This document shows positions 10,291 through 21,252 of a DNA stretch of 64,000 nt, piece by piece. The notes beneath the pieces were generated by a model. It searched no databases, had not been told where the DNA came from, and worked only from the letters and a program-made list of their open reading frames with translations. The position numbers and the translations under genes were made by a program. Source of the stretch: Casuarina equisetifolia (lineage: Eukaryota > Streptophyta > Magnoliopsida > Fagales > Casuarinaceae); contig CM052357.1 of the NCBI GenBank assembly GCA_028551475.1, positions 10,525,931-10,589,930 of the forward strand, given 5' to 3'. The stretch's first letter is position 1. Every line of letters begins with the position of its first letter.

Positions 10291-11026
10291 CACTCAAACC
10301 CATTAAATATTCTATTTTTATATCTACATATTCTTCTTTTTCTCTCCATCTCTTCATTAAGCATGAAACCCTAATAAAGATTACTTCTTTTATATAAGGA
10401 TTCTCTTCCCTTTGTTAGGAATTTACAATGATGTTAGTTTCTATAATTGTGTTTTGAATTCAATATCAGTGACATATGGTTGCCAACTCCCGGAAATGCA
10501 AACAATTTGCTTTCTAACCTAATAAATAATCAACCACAAATCTTAAAAGGGATATTTAATGTCCCTTATGGTTATGATTCCCTTATAAGGTTTAATATCC
10601 ACTATTCCATTCTTGCCAGAGACTTCTCCCCTAAAAGAATGACATTGCAAACTCACCCATCCAATAAATAGACTAGCACCCAATTAACTCATTCGTGAAT
10701 GTTTTGTATGTCCTAAATCTTCTTTACCTTAACTTTCCAAATGAAGCCCATTGTCTCCTATGATATCTTGTTTATGTTTATAAGATAGGCACGATCCTTT
10801 ATAGTAGCCCCAATTCTTGAGCATTGTTCCTCAAAGAAACTAGAGTCCTTATCTCATGAAATGATTCCTTATGTTTGACTCCATGGCAAAGTGTATCCAT
10901 GACTTATGACACAACTTAACAATGCATACATCTTTATGGTATTCCATCTCAAAAATCATATGGACAATAATACAATTGAAATTTCCATTAACATATACCT
11001 TTCCAAGATGTTCATACATAAATATC
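10291..11026. other. Unassigned AT-rich sequence
   Basis: Lies between the pararetrovirus fragment and the LINE. No domain, intron-exon structure or RNA gene is recognisable. The short open frames on both strands lack motifs. Confidence 0.5.
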
Positions 11027-11041
11027 ATTATCATCCTTTTA
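11027..11041 (+). repeat. Target-site duplication, left copy
   Basis: ATTATCATCCTTTTA, repeated exactly at 11,599-11,613 directly after a poly(A) tail. It defines the left border of the LINE insertion. Confidence 0.85.
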
Positions 11042-11598
11042 TCTGCTGGATCACTTTGAAAGACAAACTATCCACAGTAGATAGGGTGGCTAAATAGAAT
11101 AGTTCAATGGATCTACAATGCAACCTCTGCCAACAAGAAGAAGAATCACAAGAACATTTATTTTTTAAGTGCAGGTTTACAAACTACATCTGGAAGCTTT
11201 TGCTAGACATGAATGGATTAATTCGAAGAATTAAACACTGGAGAGCTAAAATATGTTGGATGATCAAGACTATTAAGAGGAAGAGCTTTGCAGCAACTTT
11301 GCTTAGTATATCTTTCAAGGCTGTATTGTATCACATTTGGAGAGAAAGGAATAGAAGAAGATTCAGCGATACAAGTCTAGATAATTCAACCATTATTGCT
11401 AAAATCAAAAAGGATGTGAGATGAAAGATTTCATCTACTAGAGGAGTCAAGCTTACAAATTGTAATAAATTTTTACAAGAGCTTTGGAATTTGTCAAGTG
11501 CAGTATTTGAACTTAGATGATGATATTTTGTAGTTGAACAATTTTGTAAATTTTTTTATGGGTAATATATAATTTGAGCCTTTCACAAAAAAAAAATT
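11042..11598 (+). mobile_element. 5'-truncated LINE (non-LTR retrotransposon) with poly(A) tail
   Basis: A 557-bp insert encoding the end of a LINE ORF2. The frame gives LKDKLSTVDRVAK, one stop (TAG at 11,095), then the zf-RVT zinc-binding domain: C-x2-C in LQCNLCQQEEE, then a downstream His and Cys in EHLFFKCRF, followed by IWKLLLD. The rest of the tail (to 11,424) ends in a basic region. An A-rich tail at 11,587-11,596 and identical 15-bp flanks show target-primed reverse transcription. The reverse transcriptase itself is absent, as expected for 5' truncation. Confidence 0.9.
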
Positions 11599-11613
11599 AT
11601 TATCATCCTTTTA
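11599..11613 (+). repeat. Target-site duplication, right copy
   Basis: Second copy of the 15-mer found at 11,027-11,041, directly after the poly(A) tail of the LINE. Confidence 0.85.
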
Positions 11614-12339
11614 GTAACATGCACCACCCAAAACCTAAAAGATGAGAAATCTTTGACTTCTAATGTGCCATGTGAATAATATCCACCAAATTTGATCTTT
11701 AAGGACGTTGTTGAATAATATCCACCAAATTTGAAAACCTATGACAAGGGTAGTTAAGTATGTGATGAGTACTAACAGTCTCCAATTATAGCCTCCATTA
11801 TTCAAGTCATCAAAAGAGAGGGAATATGGTCAACAAAATCAAGACAAGGTTATTGGCACTAACACGAAAAAGCATAATGTGGACAAATATGATGGATGGA
11901 TAATGTTTCCAACTAATAAAATTGTGATGTTTGCCTCCTTGGTATTTTGTGCACATAGTTGTTTCAATAAGGATTCCCTAGGAAACCACTATCTTTGGTC
12001 TTGTAAAGAGTTGGGCAATCTTTTGAAAGTGGATTGTCATTTTTAGAAGTTGATTATGGTCAAAAGGGAAGGTATAAAGTAAGCTATGTGTGGTGAAAAT
12101 TTAGCTAGAAAGTTGGGTATTCACCAAAAAGTTAGCTTATTGAACTTCTATACATAGAAGTCTTTGGTGTGTAGTAGTAAAAGTCTTAAAAACCCAAAAT
12201 CACCTCTCTCTTAGTCTCTCTTGGTAACTCTTTCTCCTACCCACAAAATTCTCTCTACTGTTTCTTTCAATTTCATATTATCCTCTATCCCTAAAGAATT
12301 GAGAAAGAAATTCCTCTCTCTTCAAATTTCATATTATGT
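11614..12339. other. Unassigned insert sequence with a short direct repeat
   Basis: No gene is recognised. A 22-bp sequence GAATAATATCCACCAAATTT(GA) occurs at 11,674 and again at 11,713, a 39-bp spacing. The right limit is where homology to intron 3 of the functional gene resumes. Confidence 0.5.
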
Positions 12340-13030
12340 CTATGATTCAATTTGCAATACTCTGGTCAAAATAATTTTAGTGCATAATGAAAAAGTTTGC
12401 AGATCTATGGTAATCTTTTTGGTTTTCCAATTCAATGACTTGTTTGGACTCGACTATAAAAGGGAAAGAGAAGGTTGCTGTTGTAAAACTGAAAACTATG
12501 ACCAAATGCATTGTATGAATAACCAAATACTGTTGTCAAGTAGAATCTTTTTAGGTTTAGGTATTTGAATATTTCATGAGACAAGTCATGGATCTAGCTT
12601 CTAGGCAACCCATTAGTGGATCATGGACCTGTTCTTCCCGAGCCCTCAGAACTTCAAGCATTTTCCTGAACAATAACTAGACCTTTATTACTGTGGATTT
12701 CAACCTGAGTAGGCTTATATTGTGCGGGACAAGAAAATTATGACCTAAATGAAGGGAGAAGAATAAGATTGTATCAAGAATTTAGATACTAGATTGCAAG
12801 CTCTTTGCCCTTCAAGCTTTGAACTGCAATTGGTAAGCTGATTTTCGTCACTTTGGTGGGTTTAAACAAACCTTAATGTGGAGAATAAGTGAACGCCCAT
12901 TCGTCTCATGGATCTATCTCTGCAATGGCACCAACTTTTTCTCATCCGTTGACCCGTTTGCTTATGGCCAATTCTTCGGGTGCAATGTGACAGCTTGTTT
13001 CCAGTTAATAATTGCTCATACCCACTTCTT
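12340..13030 (+). pseudogene. Right half of the broken TIGR01589-type gene copy (intron 3 part)
   Basis: Aligns with about 16,450-17,345 of the functional gene's third intron. Shared landmarks are GATCTAGC(A/T)TCTAGGCAA, CTTTATTACTGT(A/G)GATTTCAACCT and GGGTGCAATGTGACAGCTTG. Homology ends at about 13,030, so exons 4 to 6 were never copied or have been lost. The open frame at 12,221-12,568 across the left border is not a gene. Confidence 0.8.
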
Positions 13031-14530
13031 TTTTTTTCTTTTCTTTTTTTTCCCTCAATAGCATCATATCCACACATTTTTTTAAATTTAAAATTAAAAT
13101 ATGAAAATTTTCCCTTTTCTCCCCAAAAAAATGGGGTGGTTTTATACCAAGATTCATCGCAATTCAACGATGTCGTTGTCGCCGTCCCAATCTTCAACGT
13201 CATCATACCCCCGTCGTCCATATCCTTTCACACCGCTTTCAACATCACATGACAACGGTCTCAAGTTTTTGAAATATCGTTGCCGACATTACTGGCAGAA
13301 CACAAGTCAGCCTCTTCGCACTTCTCCAATGGACAACACTTTGTTTTCTTTAAGGTATGCAAAATTTCAATGGGTCCAAAGAGATAAGCAATGTTAAAGG
13401 TCCAGTCCAACTTGGATTTGCGTATTATTCTCCAAAAAATAAGTCTAGTTGTAATAATCCATCCACTTGAAACGTGAAAATTCCCACTAAGTTTAGCCAC
13501 ACTCTGTCCATTTCTTAGTGGGGCTCTGCATTGGATGGCATATGCCATAGAAAGCCACATTGCACCCACTTACCAATTCATCTTTTTTTCTCAAAGTCAT
13601 AGCACTAACTAATGCGTGGGAATGGCATCATATGACGGCTATTGGAGAATTTCCTTGTCTCGTCGAAATTGCATCCAAATTGAAGCCATTGTAATGGACC
13701 TTTTTTTTTTTGGGTAGTTTAATTGTAGTGCCTTGGTTAAGCCTGTCATATATTTAACAAAGTATAATTAGTAAAAGTTGTTTGTTCAAAAATAAGTACT
13801 CAAATGTGTGAGTCAAAATGCGTGCGTGAAAAGGGTAATAAATAATTGACAAAAGCATGGAGGTCCCATTATTTTTTTCTACTACTCAGGTACGTTCAAA
13901 TGATTGGATAGCGAATTTCCAAGAACCCTTTCTTTCCAGGTACCAATAACTGGAGGAATTTCCGTTACTCGCTTTAATTATTGTACTTTTTCTGCCAAAC
14001 TGCACAACATCATTGCATCGGAATGTCAATACCAGTTTCATTGGTGCAGGCGTAGTTAGTGTGCAGCACACATGCCAACTCCTTTAATATAGGAACACAG
14101 CATTGTACTATATCTGAAGTACAATATCTTTGATCTTGCTATTGAGGGTACTTTTGTAATTTTTCCAGCTAATTTCACCCTATTATTATTATTATATTGA
14201 CAGAAGGAAAGGGCAAAAAAAAAAAAAAAAAGGGTTAGCTGTGGAGGTATTTACCATTTGTTTAGTGAGGGCTTTACTAATAATATAGCATTATTTTTTT
14301 TGAATTTATGGAAAATGGTTTTGGGGAACAGCAGGATCAGGAAGATAGGGACGGGGGGGCCTTTGACCAAGTATTGACCCCAAGGGGTAAACTACCCAGA
14401 TTAACGACGACAGTCCAAATTGTCTGATCTCAAACGGTGGGCCCAAATCCACGTGTCAGTATTACACTCTATCCACACTCATTTTCAGCAGCCCTCGACG
14501 AGAAAAAATAAAAGGACAAAAACTGCAAGA
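13031..14530. other. Intergenic region
   Basis: No supported gene. Contains pyrimidine tracts (13,029-13,053), an A17-type run (14,213-14,231) and several short open frames on both strands that overlap one another and have no recognised motifs. The last few hundred bases form the promoter side of the gene starting at 14,976. Confidence 0.6.
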
Positions 14531-14975
14531 TCGTATGCTGCTGCAAGTTGATCACGGCCTTCCGTCATTAAAGCCGAGCAAGTTGCGTCACCTTCCCGAG
14601 CTCTATCGAATTCCGGTAAGATCAAGCGAATCTCGAGTCGCTCAAGGGCTTACCTTCTTCAAATTTCAAGGTTTCGCTGCGAGATTTTTGTCTAGAAAGC
14701 GTGTTTCTGTCAATCGATTCATTTCAAACCCTTGAATTTCACGGCTCTTTTCTTTTTGTATTTTTTTTTTACCGGATTTTTATGGTGATGTTGAGATTTG
14801 TTTTTTTCTCGTTTTCGCTGTTGTGGCATTAGGTCACGTAAAGTTTCGTGTGAGAAGCTGTGGCAGGGGAGGACCGCGTGCAGATTAAGCTCTCAGTATG
14901 TTCACTGGATCATTTTGATTAGTGTTCTAAACCCTGGCACTGCGTGTTGTTGGAGTGTGGTCCTCCGCCCAAACT

Positions 14976-17900
14976 ATGTCAAGCGGATCCGTTCGAAGGG
15001 TCTCGCGAAAAGATATACAAATGGTGAGCTGTTGTAAACCTTCAGTTTCCAAATTGTTGTTGATTTTGTGTTTATTTCTTCTTTAGAAAAGTTAATTAGA
15101 AGATAAATCGTGTTTATTTTCTGTTTGGTGCGCCTCTATGCCTGATTTCAGGTGCAAAATCTTATTGAACGATGTCTTCAGCTTTACATGAACCAGAGGG
15201 AAGTTGTGGACACGCTGTTGGATCAAGCAAGAATAGAGCCTGGTTTTACCGAACTTGGTAAACATGAATACTTATTTGGTTGATGTGCTTTATTTTCATG
15301 TCATTTTTCCTGTTAATATGCAAAGCACATCTTAGCCGCTTCATATTCCATTATACGCTTCTAATGTAGTTGTTTGTTCGTGAATGAAATCGGGATTCTA
15401 CAAATCACTTGGTTAATTTGACGGTGGTTTCAAACTCAGAAGTTTGTAACAATGGAGAAATTATGTACTAATTCTGTCAGTTTATATGTCTTTCTTCCCT
15501 TTACAAACTCGGTAATTTGCTTGCCTTTCAGTTTGGCAGAAGCTTGAAGAAGAAAATCGAGATTTTTTCAAGGCTTATTATCTTCGTTTGATGGTGAAGC
15601 ACCAAATCAATGAATTCAACAGGTTGCTTGAGCAACAGGTGCAGTTAATGCATCAGATGGATCCAGCTGGAGTGGCTTCGATGCCTACCTCAAATGGATC
15701 TCATATCTCACCTTGTAAGATTTTATTTACATTGCCTAGATATGGTCACTTTTTTAATTTGTAGAAATCCATTTTGGCCTGGGCCATACTTGTGGGCTTT
15801 GCTGTATCCGTAGCTTTTAGTTGTGGCAAGTCACATTTTACTGTTGTGAGTTTATGTGCGGCACTGATCTTCTTCCTTTTTTTCCCCATATTTTGTACTG
15901 CAAATCGTATCCTTTTTATTGCATCATTAATAATTCTCATACTTGCTTGTTGCCTCTAACCTTGGTCTCCAAATATATCCCAAAGATACAGCCATTGAGC
16001 TTCTACCTGGAGTGTCTGGCTGTTTCCATTAATGGATATGTTTTTCAATCACCACATAACAGTCAATTTTCCTGAACAAATGGAGCTCTTTTGGCACTTA
16101 TGGGACAAATATTCTCCTTGGCACCTCTATTTTTCTCTGTTTCTTTTTAGTTACTTTCTTTCAGTGTGATCTCTTGAATCATTGTCATGATTCAATACTA
16201 TTTTTTTCATATATCATGTAAATTAGAGTGGTAAAAGTAATGATTACTTTATCGCTACTAAATTTACTATTACTATTATTACAGATTCTGTCCTTTGTAC
16301 TGTCCCTCTTTTCTTTTCAATTTTGATAGGTGGCATGTAGTCTCTCAATCTTGTTTGATTTGATTCTACTTGATTATTTTGAAACTATGCTTGTCATGAA
16401 GTTATTGTTTATGCATGTCCATGGAACAGTTAGCGGGATGCAAGTCAAATTAATGTTTAGTGACTAGTGAGAAAGTCTGCAGGTCCATTGTAATTGTGTT
16501 TGGATTCAATTGTAAAGGGAGAGAAAAGGTCGATCTTGTAAAACTGATAAGTATGACCAAGTGCATCTGAGGAATAATACTAAGTTGAATCTTTTAAGAG
16601 CAAGATGAAGGTCTTTGCTCGAGGTACTAGAGTATTTCAGAGGACAAGTGATAGATCTAGCATCTAGGCAATCCATCTGTAACTTATAATCTGGCTTACG
16701 GATTTGTTCTGCCTGAGACCTCTAGATTTCAAACAGTTTAATGAACTGTAACTGTAACTTTATTACTGTAGATTTCAACCTCAGTAGGCTTATTTTTTTG
16801 GACAAAAGATTCTGGCTGAAATGAAGGGAGAAGAAAATGATTGTATCAGTCACCCAGTAAATTCTTTTCCACTTGATAAGTAGCTTTCATTTGCTTACCT
16901 GATGCAGTATACAAGTGGGTGTTCTTCTTCAAACAATAGGTTGCAGGTCCCTTACCATTAAACTTTGAACTGCAATTGGTGAGCTGACTTTTGTCAAGTA
17001 GATGGGGCCTTTGATGTTCTCCAAAGTAAAATTGGCTAGAGGGAAAATGATCTGAAGTAAATAGAGAATTGCATCTCCCAGCTGGCTATATTGACTTTCA
17101 TACTACAGAAAGGCTGACTGCCAAAGAGATTCTCACAACTCTGGTGGGTTTAAGCATACCTTGATATGGATTTATTGTGATTGCTAACTTTGGGATAAGT
17201 GAGTGTTTATTCATCTCAGATATATCACTTGAGCTTAAATTTCTGAGATACGCTACTTGTTGTCACTAACTGACCCCTTTGGCTAATGACCAATGCTTTG
17301 GGTGAAAAGTGACAGCTTGCTTCCAGATAAATATTGTTCATTCCCACATTGTTTAGATGTATTGGAACTATCTCATATGTTGATCTGAGATAGATGTGAC
17401 TTATATGGCAGATTAGTCAATAATCCAGACTTTGCTTGCAGAGCTGAAAATGTATCGCTCTGTTCTTTTGGACCGTGGTGAGATTTGAGATTCCTTTCCC
17501 AGTATAGTCAGATGGGTCTATCTCAAAAGGATAACGTCTTTGGACACAAGACTAATGAATTTGCTAATGGTTGTGTATGGTTGGCGTTCTAGATGCCTTA
17601 ACATGTTGTCTGGACAAATTCTGTAGTGTGAAAATAAATGTCATGTTGGTTTTCTGAAAAATGGGCTTTAGGTCTAGTGATAGGATAATAATAACGAACT
17701 TAATGTAGCTGCCTGTAAATTAGTGGTGCACAGCTTTGCAAGGAGCAAACAACTTTGTTGTATAGTGCTTAATGAGCAAGTAGAAGATTGGTTATCAACG
17801 TGGTGATAAAAAGTAATAACAATATTTGATACAGATAAAGGCATAATGCCAACTTCCTTTGATTGGCACTAGTCAATTTTATTCCCTTTTTCATTTCTTT

Positions 17901-19365
17901 TTTGTTTTTGTTTTTGTTTTTTTTCTTTTCTGTGGTTTTGGGGGTTGGGGGGATGGTGTTGGTTGTAACATTACTCCTCCTTTCTCTTGTTATGCGGGCT
18001 AAATTTTAGAAAATGCCATACAGTAGTAGTCTGGGACGAATTTATAGAATGGACTGCAGGGTGCTAAAGTCATCCTGTTAAAAGTTTTCCAGGATCTATG
18101 CCTGATACAAATTGTTTCTAGTTACATGGCTATTTAAAATTTAAAATTTCCATTGGGTGGGCAATTAACAGTTGCATTTTTGGGCAGTGCACCGGAACTC
18201 AGCTTGCTATGCACCTGAGCATGCAAGATCCACCGTGAAGGCAGAGAATGTCCAAGACCCTGTGGGTTTAAGTTTACCTAATGCATTTGCGAATGGTGGA
18301 TCATTATTGCACCCAAGTATGCACAGCGCTGTTGAAATGACAACCCATGCCAGTAGGATTGATGTCCCATCAAATCTGCTATCAGCTCAGGGCTTGAATG
18401 TGGGCATGATTCAAGGGATAAATGGTGGAATTATCAAATCGGAAACAGGATATTCAGGCAGTCCTCCTTACATTTTCGATTCTGATGGAAATGTAGCAGA
18501 GGTACGCCCACCGATTGGGGATGCATCTGTTGCATCTTACCCCCCTGTGGAATCCAATGCACAACCCTTGTCAGAACCAGTTCTGGATGCAGACACTTCT
18601 TCATTTGGATTCTTAGGTCAAATTCCTAGAAATTTTAGTCTCTCAGACTTGACAGCTGACTTCTCTCAGAGTTCTGGTTTGTCCGCTCTTTCTCTCTTTC
18701 TCTCCATATACTTGTGTATTTATGTGCTGGCACAGGCTTGCTGTTCATTTCTTTGGGCTCTAGGCTAATTTTTAGTTCATGAGGCAGCTTAAATCTTACC
18801 AGTTCATCATGGAGCAGCTTCAGAATTCATTTGAAAAAAGAAAAATACAATCGTTTGGGCCAAACTGCATTGAAAACACAACAAATACAATTGGAGATGC
18901 TCGCCGTTATTGTCTGTTAGTTGGAAACACTGACCATGGTGTGATTGAGTTGATGACTTTCAGTTAAAAGCTGGCCATCATCTACTTATGAGTTTTTCTG
19001 TTGCATTAATCAACTGAAGTTTGGAAAGCGTTGTGTTAGCAGCAAAACAGCTGTGAATCTGTCTATTTATAGCTTTTCTGAGTTCTGAAACATGTAGCTC
19101 TTGCAATAATAATTTATTTAGCTCTAAAAATGTCAGATATCCTGGAGAGTTACCCTCGATCACCGTTCCTAGCAACAGATTCTGAAAACTTTCTTGATTC
19201 TCGCGATAGGGGAGAACATCAAGGTTAGTCTTTTGCCAAATGTTTTCCATGCTTGTCATGTTCCGAAGATGAAAATTGATACCGGTTTGCTGGCCTTCAG
19301 GAGACAACAGAAGGCTGGGCACTATATCAGAAGGCTTAAGTTATGAAGACTTTGGGAGCGATTAG
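14976..19365 (+). CDS. Plant-specific protein with TIGR01589-type domain, 6 coding exons, 325 aa
   Basis: Coding exons: 14,976-15,023; 15,152-15,257; 15,532-15,714; 18,188-18,676; 19,137-19,223; 19,301-19,365. The sum is 978 bp with phase kept at every GT-AG junction. The protein starts MSSGSVRRVSRKDIQ. Residues about 15-90 are the conserved plant domain known as TIGR01589 (VQNLIERCLQLYMNQREVV, then GFTELVWQKLEEEN and FFKAYYLRL). It is predicted helical, and its function is unknown to me. The remainder is low-complexity and ends ISEGLSYEDFGSD. The start ATG is chosen because homologues begin the same way and the upstream ORF is 5' UTR. No signal peptide or membrane span is seen. A broken paralogous copy lies about 8 kb upstream. 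Intron 3 is 2.5 kb. Confidence 0.9.
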
Positions 19366-20261
19366 TGTGTGAGTATCCATATGCCTGGGATAGCTGGTCA
19401 ATGTTTTTCACTTCTATGCCAACTATGGAGGAAAATCCCCTTTGTCTTCTCTTTAACCGCGTACTTTTTTTTCTTCAAGATTCATAGCGGCTGTTAACTG
19501 TTACATCTTATGGCTTGTTTCTACAGGTCTAACATCACGCCCGCAAAATGAAGTATTCTGTATATAGCCTCTTTGAAGTGGAGAAACCAGATGTTAAACT
19601 CCCTGAAGGTGTTTGATTCGTGTGTAAATGTTGGTGGAGTTGTAGTGTATTTATAAGAATGGACATCTGATATGCTTTGCTAAGAAATGGGTGTGACCAA
19701 AAAAAAAAAGAAACAGAACTTAAAAAACAACGCTGCAAATTTGTTTTTGATGTCCATGAAAATTTATGTAGGTGACCCTATCGTACGGTCTGTCCACGAA
19801 ATGGTGGCGATTCGTATGATGTTGGTCTTGATGGATTTTGGAACTACTCAAAATATGCTTTCCCTCAAAAGGCTTTTGAGAGTGGACAGAAGTTCAATTG
19901 CATCAAAGGATCAAAACCTTCCGTAGGGATTACACTTTGGGCTGTCCATCATGTACGAGAAAACGTTTGAAGAAGAATATGAATTGAGGGCATTTGAAGA
20001 TTTCTAGAGATTTATCCATCTATAGTCAGATAGATAACACATTTTAATGATAAGGTCAGGGGAATATATTTGCCTCAAAGGATATTACAATTTCGATAAT
20101 AATTTTTTTGGAGTGTTGATAATTTGAACATTTTCTATCAAATGGATTTGTCAATATTCTCGGTTACAAATAGTCGAGAATTTATTGGTGTACTGCAAAT
20201 GTTTGGAAAAATCCCTCTCTTTTGCTGCTTTCTTGTTGTTCAATTCACTGTAAATCTCAAC

Positions 20262-20339
20262 AAAATTGGACTGAAGAAAACAATTAACGACTAGGAGTCT
20301 AAAATTGGACTGAAGAAAACAATTAACGACTAGGAGTCT
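20262..20339. repeat. Perfect 39-bp tandem duplication
   Basis: The unit starting AAAATTGGACTGAAGAAAAC and ending GACTAGGAGTCT occurs twice head to tail (20,262 and 20,301) without differences. Confidence 0.95.
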
Positions 20340-20607
20340 ATGGGAAACAAAAAAAGGAATTAAAAAGAAAATGTCATGGGATTGGTGGTGTGGTCTTAGT
20401 ATTTGGAGCAAGTGGGAAAAGGTTGAAGGAGTACAGAAATTGGACTGGCAGTCTATTGAAGAGAACCTTTGTGCTTAATCTTCCCATGTTAAAGTATGGG
20501 CCTCCAGTAAAACACCACATTTCTTGGGCTCCAAAAACTCTGCAAAAAGAATGCCGATCTGACCATTTTACCAATTTAATTAGTTGTGTCTTCAAGGTCC
20601 CGTTTAG

Positions 20608-21070
20608 CGGTAGTCCAATTAGCCTACACTTCCTTTGGCAACACCTCTAAGGGATGGGTATCTGTCTAAAAGCTTCTGTTCACGCATAGAAACAGAGAGT
20701 AAAGCTATTTTGGTTAGTTAAATCTTTTTTTACCCTCTTCGAAGAAACGCCCCATCTAGACGTGCAGGGATTTTAGGGTGCTTAGGATAGTCTTTCTCTG
20801 CAAGCTTGCTTTATTTTCCCATGCCAGAAACCCAATTAAAGCAATGTTGAAGGTTGAGTTTAAATGCAATCCCAATGTTAGAGACTTTATTATAGAAGAT
20901 CACTCACCATTTGCTTTTTAAGATCTGTGGGATCGTAATGATAGTCAAAGAGTCGTAGCAAGAGCATACCTTGGCACCAAAACCAATTGATCATTGTCAT
21001 TCACAAGTACACACGATCGTTTCCAAAACTAGAGGTGTTGGCAAAGGAAGTGTAGGATAATTGGACAACC
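20608..21070. repeat. Inverted repeat pair, about 43-bp arms
   Basis: The left arm (20,608-20,650) and right arm (21,028-21,070) are reverse complements with few mismatches. They share CTAGAGGTGTTG-like, CAAAGGAAGTGTAGG and TAATTGGAC blocks. About 377 bp lies between. It could be a small DNA transposon or two terminal repeats facing each other; no target-site duplication was established. Confidence 0.65.
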
Positions 21071-21252
21071 GCTTCCAAAACTAGAGTGCGGGTTTCCAAT
21101 AAAATGCACTTTTTACTGAAATATGAATACACGTCTAAAGCACCTGAAGAGTACTTATTGGAACAATCTAGAATATGAACTAAAACACGCATACTAGCAC
21201 TAGTCATACGATTTGACTTTTATTTGAAGTTGTTTCAGGTGCCCCTGTGCAC

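Larger units (their letters stand above)
19366..21252. other. Intergenic region with short repeats
   Basis: Between the TIGR01589-type gene and the end of cystathionine beta-lyase. It holds a 39-bp tandem duplication, a pair of inverted repeats, and weakly coding-looking plus-strand pieces near 19,760-19,950 that I could not assign and that break frame quickly. Confidence 0.6.

Noticed and set aside
12862-13569. Several overlapping frames of 60-119 codons on both strands
   Set aside because: They overlap each other on opposite strands, cross poly-pyrimidine tracts and the end of pseudogene homology, and have no motifs or splice logic.
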